A stretch of DNA of 64,000 nucleotides from assembly GCA_900553835.1 (NCBI GenBank), contig USFF01000002.1:7688-71687 (forward strand). The letters run 5' to 3'. This document shows, piece after piece, positions 60,443-64,000 of the stretch. Made by a program: the position numbers and the translations under genes. How positions within the stretch are numbered: position 1 is the first letter of the stretch; each line of letters starts with the position of its first letter. The notes beneath the pieces are model-generated. The model was not told where the DNA came from and searched no databases. It was given only the letters and a program-made list of their open reading frames with translations. Origin of the DNA: an uncultured Mycoplasmatota bacterium. Lineage in GTDB: Bacteria > Bacillota_I > Bacilli_A > RF39 > UBA660.

Positions 60443-62174
60443 CTGGCATTATAATATCGTCTACTACATCTGGGTTTTTAGTTATTGTTATTACTAAAGT
60501 TACACCTGTGACAACTGGATCTCCTTCTTTTCTACTTTGTCCTACTATTGTGTTAGGAGCGACTAGTGAGTTTTCTGTATATTTCTTTTCAAGTATTAAA
60601 CCATATTTACTTGCATATTCTTCTACTTGTTCAACAGTATATGTTGTAAAGTTTGGATAAAGTACTTCTACATCAGGAATATATAGTGTTATTGTATCTC
60701 CTTTTTTAACAACTTCTCCTTTTTCAGGGAGTGTTTTTATTACAGTGTTATCTTCTATATTATCTTCTTCTTTTACTTTTTCTTTATCTATTATAACATT
60801 ACATTCATATTCTTTACATTTTTCATCAAGTTTACCTTTAGCTTCTAAATAATTCATTCCTGTATAATCTTCTAAAGTAAATGAACTTTCTCCAGTTGAG
60901 ACATGAATACAAATGTTTCTTCCTTCTTTTACATATGTACCAGCTTCAGGATCTGTTTTAACAACATATCCTTCTTCTATTTCATCACTTGCAACCGGCT
61001 TATAGTCTTCTTCGCCACATGTTACATTAAAGCCAGCTTTTACTAATTTATTAGTTGCATCTTTTTTGCTTAATTTACTTACATCTGGTACTTCTATTGT
61101 TTTACCTTTACTTAAGTGAGGAAGTAAGAACACAATAGCGGCTGTTAATACTATTAAACCAGTAAATATACTTGCTAATGTTATTAAGAGCTTCTTTTCA
61201 TTTTTAGTTTCTTCTTTTTCTTTCTTTGTCATTTCTTCCTTCTTCTCTTTCTCTTCTTTTTTTATTATTTCTATGGCTTCATCAAGATTTCTTGTTTTTT
61301 CTAGTTCGTTATCTTTATATGGATATACATATTTAGGCTCATTAATTCTTGACTCATCCATAGCGGTTATTATATCTTGATGCATTTCTCTTGCATCTTT
61401 GTATCTATTCTGTGGATTTTTAGCTGTTGCTTTTAATATTATGTTCTCAATACTTTGTGGTAATTCTGGTAGTTTTTCCCTTATACTTGGAAGTGGTTCT
61501 TTTAAGTGTTTAAGGGCTATTTCAACAGCATTATCACCTTTATATGGAACACTACCAGTTAAAAGTTCATACATAAGTATTCCCATACTATATATGTCAC
61601 TTCTTATAGTACTTCCTCTTCCAGCAGCCTGTTCTGGTGGAAGATAATGTACACTACCCATTACCGAATTAGTTTGAGTAAGCTGTGTACTATTAAGTGC
61701 CATTGCTATACCAAAGTCTGTTATTTTAATCATTCCATTATCAAGTATCATTATATTTTGAGGTTTGATATCCCTATGGATTATATATGAGTCATGGGCA
61801 TGTGCCATACCATCAGTTAGTTGACTCATGATATCAATAACTTCAGTTATTGTTAAACTTCCTCTTCTTTTTAGTAATTGTTTTAAAGTTTTACCTTCTA
61901 CATATTCCATTACTATATAGTACTGACCATCTTCTTGATCAAAATCATATATTTGTACTATATTAGGATGATATAAATTACTTGCACTTAATGCTTCTCT
62001 TTGGAAACGTCTTACAAATTTTTCATCACTTGCTAAATCTCCTCTTAACACTTTTACAGCAACATTTCTGTCAAGTATTGTATCATAAGCTAAATAAACA
62101 TTAGCCATGCCACCTTCGCCTAGTGTTCTAATTATTGAATATCTATCATTAATCTTTGTTCCTTTAATTATCAC
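60432..62174 (-). CDS. prkC: PASTA-domain Ser/Thr protein kinase
   Basis: Membrane kinase sensing peptidoglycan fragments. 580 residues: kinase domain 1-270 with GEGGMANVYLAYD, VAVKVL, IIHRDIKPQNIM, ITDFGIAMAL and VMGSVHYLPPEQ; a charged juxtamembrane part; a membrane segment (about 329-351); then three PASTA repeats (EVPDVSKLSKKDATNKLVKA is the first). Start codon is GTG behind AAGGAG. Couples with prpC directly upstream. Confidence 0.96.
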   Translation of the reverse strand: MIIKGTKINDRYSIIRTLGEGGMANVYLAYDTILDRNVAVKVLRGDLASDEKFVRRFQREALSASNLYHPNIVQIYDFDQEDGQYYIVMEYVEGKTLKQLLKRRGSLTITEVIDIMSQLTDGMAHAHDSYIIHRDIKPQNIMILDNGMIKITDFGIAMALNSTQLTQTNSVMGSVHYLPPEQAAGRGSTIRSDIYSMGILMYELLTGSVPYKGDNAVEIALKHLKEPLPSIREKLPELPQSIENIILKATAKNPQNRYKDAREMHQDIITAMDESRINEPKYVYPYKDNELEKTRNLDEAIEIIKKEEKEKKEEMTKKEKEETKNEKKLLITLASIFTGLIVLTAAIVFLLPHLSKGKTIEVPDVSKLSKKDATNKLVKAGFNVTCGEEDYKPVASDEIEEGYVVKTDPEAGTYVKEGRNICIHVSTGESSFTLEDYTGMNYLEAKGKLDEKCKEYECNVIIDKEKVKEEDNIEDNTVIKTLPEKGEVVKKGDTITLYIPDVEVLYPNFTTYTVEQVEEYASKYGLILEKKYTENSLVAPNTIVGQSRKEGDPVVTGVTLVITITKNPDVVDDIIMPDEE

Positions 62175-62176
62175 GT

Positions 62177-62914
62177 TTATTCTCCTTCCCTACTTAAAAA
62201 TGCTACAGAAATATTATCGTTTCCACCCCTTAAGTTGCTTTTTAATATAAGTTTATCTATTTTTTCATTTATATCAAGTTCTTTATCATTTAATACTCTT
62301 TCTATTTGTTCTTTACTTACCATGTTAGTAAGACCATCACTACAAAGTAGTATTCCATCTACTGTTGTTTCTACATCAAAAATGTCAGGTTCAATTTTAG
62401 GTGCAGCACCAAGTGCTTTCATAAGAACATTTTTCTGTGGATGATTTTCTGCTTCTTCTGGTCTTAATTCTCCACTTTCTACTAATATATTAACTAAAGT
62501 ATGATCTTTAGTCACTTTATATAACTTACCACTTTTAAATACAAAACCACTAGAGTCACCTACATTTGCAAATATTAAATAGTCTTTTGTTAGTACAGCA
62601 CACACTAAAGTAGTGCCAAGACCAGTTGCATTTACATGCTCTTCTGCATATTTAATTATAGTAGTATTAACTTCTTCTATTATTTCCTTAAGCCAAGTTA
62701 TAGCATCCATTTTAGAACCAAGTGAACTTAAACTTTGAAATCTTGAACCAATAGTAGTAACTGCAACAGAACTTGCAACTTCTCCTGCTTTATGGCCACC
62801 CATTCCATCGGCTACTAGTAGTAGATAATCTCCACTTAAATTCTTAACTATAGTTACAGAGTCTTCATTATGACTTCTAACTTTACCTGGATCTGTTTGA
62901 TAATGTGCTTCCAT
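62177..62914 (-). CDS. prpC: PP2C-family Ser/Thr phosphatase
   Basis: Removes phosphate from PrkC and its targets. 245 residues with the PP2C metal motifs VADGMGGHKAGEVAS, LCSDGLTNMV and RGGNDNISVAFL. First gene of prpC-prkC-rsgA-rpe. Start behind AAGGAAGG; TATAAT lies upstream near 62955. Confidence 0.95.
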   Translation of the reverse strand: MEAHYQTDPGKVRSHNEDSVTIVKNLSGDYLLLVADGMGGHKAGEVASSVAVTTIGSRFQSLSSLGSKMDAITWLKEIIEEVNTTIIKYAEEHVNATGLGTTLVCAVLTKDYLIFANVGDSSGFVFKSGKLYKVTKDHTLVNILVESGELRPEEAENHPQKNVLMKALGAAPKIEPDIFDVETTVDGILLCSDGLTNMVSKEQIERVLNDKELDINEKIDKLILKSNLRGGNDNISVAFLSREGE

Positions 62915-63002
62915 ATTACCCGCCTTCCTTATTTAATTATATACATTTCAATTATATCATACAACTAAACTCATAGTAAATATTAAAGGTTTAAAGTTAA
63001 GA

Positions 63003-63031
63003 AAAAACTCTACAAAACATGTAGAGTTTTT
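63003..63031 (-). terminator. Terminator of surface paralogue C
   Basis: AAAAACTCTAC / GTAGAGTTTTT with 7-nt loop, then TTCTT on the minus strand; stem nearly identical to that at 30847-30872. Confidence 0.85.
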
Positions 63032-63036
63032 GTAAA

Positions 63037-64000
63037 CTAATTATAAACTATTTCGTAAGGGTTTTCTGGACTTCCATCTCCACTAGACCATAGGGCATCT
63101 GCCTTGATACTAATAACTGGTCGTACGCCATGCACTAAGTCCACATATTCGTATCCAAGTTTGCCATGGTAGTAAGCGTTTACATGCCACACATAAAGAT
63201 GGCCATCATAGAAGCTAGGCGAAAGCAACCACCACCAGTTATCTCCAGTAATACTCCCTCCAGCACTATTTAGATAATACCATGCATATGGACTTGTTAA
63301 TTCTCCTCCAAATTTACCACCAGCATATGCTATTTCATCTGCTGTCATTAGTCCTATTGGATAAGTTAATTTTGCTTCACTGTTACTTCCTGAAAAAGCA
63401 TCTTTGATGTTTGTACAATCATATGTTGGTGTATTGTTATCGATTAACCTTTCCGCTACTGCATAGCTAAAAATCGAACTACTATATGTTGAACCAGACT
63501 TCAGTTCTCTATCATTACAATATACTGCTTCTGTACTTAAATATTCTGTATAACTTGATAGGTTTGTACTATACCACGAGTCTATTACGCCTTTTATTGT
63601 ACTATTATTTTCATTCGTTCTGTTTGAAGCAAGTGTTCCACTTGTTCCATACATGTATCCTACATACATTGGATTATATTCTGTATTAAAAGCACTTCCA
63701 CCTGTATATCCCTCTGTTGTATCAGGACTTGTCCCTGAATATAGAAGTCTTACACTTCCATCATGGTTAGTTCTTATTATCTTCCAGTACATTGGATCTC
63801 CAGCATTTGCAATTTTGTAAGCTGTACAATTTACATTACATTCTTCTGCATTCGTACATTCACTTAAAGATGAATAATCTGTATAATTTTCTAAATCATC
63901 AGAAGAATAATAACCTCTATAGACAACATTATCTGTTTGATATTTTCCAAACTTTACCCAGTTATTCTTTGCATCTCCTGCAAAATAATATACATCTTTT
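63037..64000 (-). CDS. Surface protein paralogue C, N-terminus outside the window
   Basis: The frame is open to the right edge, so 321 residues of the C-terminal part are seen. It holds the same domain as paralogues A and B (VYYFAGDAKNNWVKFG, WKIIRTNHDGSVRLLYSG, MTADEIAYAGG, WWWLLSP, GVRPVISIKAD). Unlike A, an insertion of about 50 residues lies between VKFG and the WKIIRTN strand; it contains three Cys (SECTNAEECNVNCTAYK). The start and signal peptide are not visible. Ends in a strong terminator. Confidence 0.8.
   Translation of the reverse strand, partial: KDVYYFAGDAKNNWVKFGKYQTDNVVYRGYYSSDDLENYTDYSSLSECTNAEECNVNCTAYKIANAGDPMYWKIIRTNHDGSVRLLYSGTSPDTTEGYTGGSAFNTEYNPMYVGYMYGTSGTLASNRTNENNSTIKGVIDSWYSTNLSSYTEYLSTEAVYCNDRELKSGSTYSSSIFSYAVAERLIDNNTPTYDCTNIKDAFSGSNSEAKLTYPIGLMTADEIAYAGGKFGGELTSPYAWYYLNSAGGSITGDNWWWLLSPSFYDGHLYVWHVNAYYHGKLGYEYVDLVHGVRPVISIKADALWSSGDGSPENPYEIVYN
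63130..63215 (-). other. Variable cassette in surface paralogue C
   Basis: 86 bp between the same 19-bp (63216-63234) and 17-bp (63113-63129) blocks that flank the cassette in paralogue A. Inside there is almost no DNA similarity to A. 45 of 100 bases at 63121-63220 are G or C. Confidence 0.6.

Overview
The window is AT-rich bacterial chromosome from the Bacillota, most likely a gut-type lineage of the class Bacilli near the Mollicutes. Evidence: very low GC, Bacillus-style gene sets (prpC-prkC-rsgA-rpe, dnaB-dnaI, trmD-rimM, ymfF/ymfH-type M16 pair, ezrA, two T-box leaders) and a tmRNA tag ending AFA as in mycoplasmas. TGA is a normal stop codon (rimM/trmD, ftsK/deoD and the M16 pair end in TGA inside 4-bp overlaps), so the code is the standard one. 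Several signs point to sporulation ability: a CotY/CotZ-type cysteine-rich coat protein behind a sigma-K-like promoter, and three consensus Spo0A boxes in front of an orphan membrane histidine kinase.

Layout. 1-2.4 kb: peptide deformylase (cut by the edge), small unknowns and tmRNA. 2.4-9.5 kb: translation and RNA-modification genes (trmD, rimM, TrmH-family), a YgjP-like peptidase, an XRE regulator, and an Fe-S operon (SmtB-type zinc sensor, iscS, iscU). 9.6-14 kb: coat protein, truncated VTC domain, catalytic-Cys-less EIIB, histidine kinase, degenerate phosphoesterase, CPBP protease. 14.1-15.5 kb: T-box and tyrS. 15.5-19.4 kb: two large surface-protein genes behind a leader ORF that contains a G10 tract followed by an intrinsic terminator. 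19.5-26.8 kb: dnaB-dnaI, SGNH hydrolase, a membrane protein, tRNA-Arg(CCT), argS. 26.8-28.9 kb: an accessory patch with two candidate small RNAs and an HExxH protein. 28.9-40.7 kb: housekeeping (rseP, cdsA, M16 pair, deoD, ftsK/spoIIIE, ezrA, rpsD with leader, secG, eno). 40.7-48.1 kb: lipoprotein, FemX-like ligase and a four-gene operon with three stand-alone helicase-associated (HA) repeat proteins holding about 20 repeats. 48.1-54.9 kb: infC-rpmI-rplT, T-box and aspS, a transglutaminase-like gene behind an unidentified structured RNA, mtaB. 54.9-62.9 kb: rsmE, nrnA, ackA, a 22-bp tandem repeat, a gene split by a -1 frameshift, rpe-rsgA-prkC-prpC. 63-64 kb: a third surface-protein paralogue running off the right edge.

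Most interesting: (1) the leader upstream of the surface operon. The G10 tract sets the reading frame, and only the 9-G (or 12-G) frame carries ribosomes into the 5' arm of the terminator, so slippage would act as an on/off switch on transcription. (2) The three surface paralogues have hypervariable, locally GC-rich segments between conserved WxLLSP and RPVIS motifs, like the variable regions of diversity-generating retroelement targets; no reverse transcriptase is visible here. (3) The HA-repeat operon without a helicase. (4) An unassigned structured RNA and two promoter-plus-terminator small RNA genes. All function calls rest on motif recognition by eye; no database search was run.
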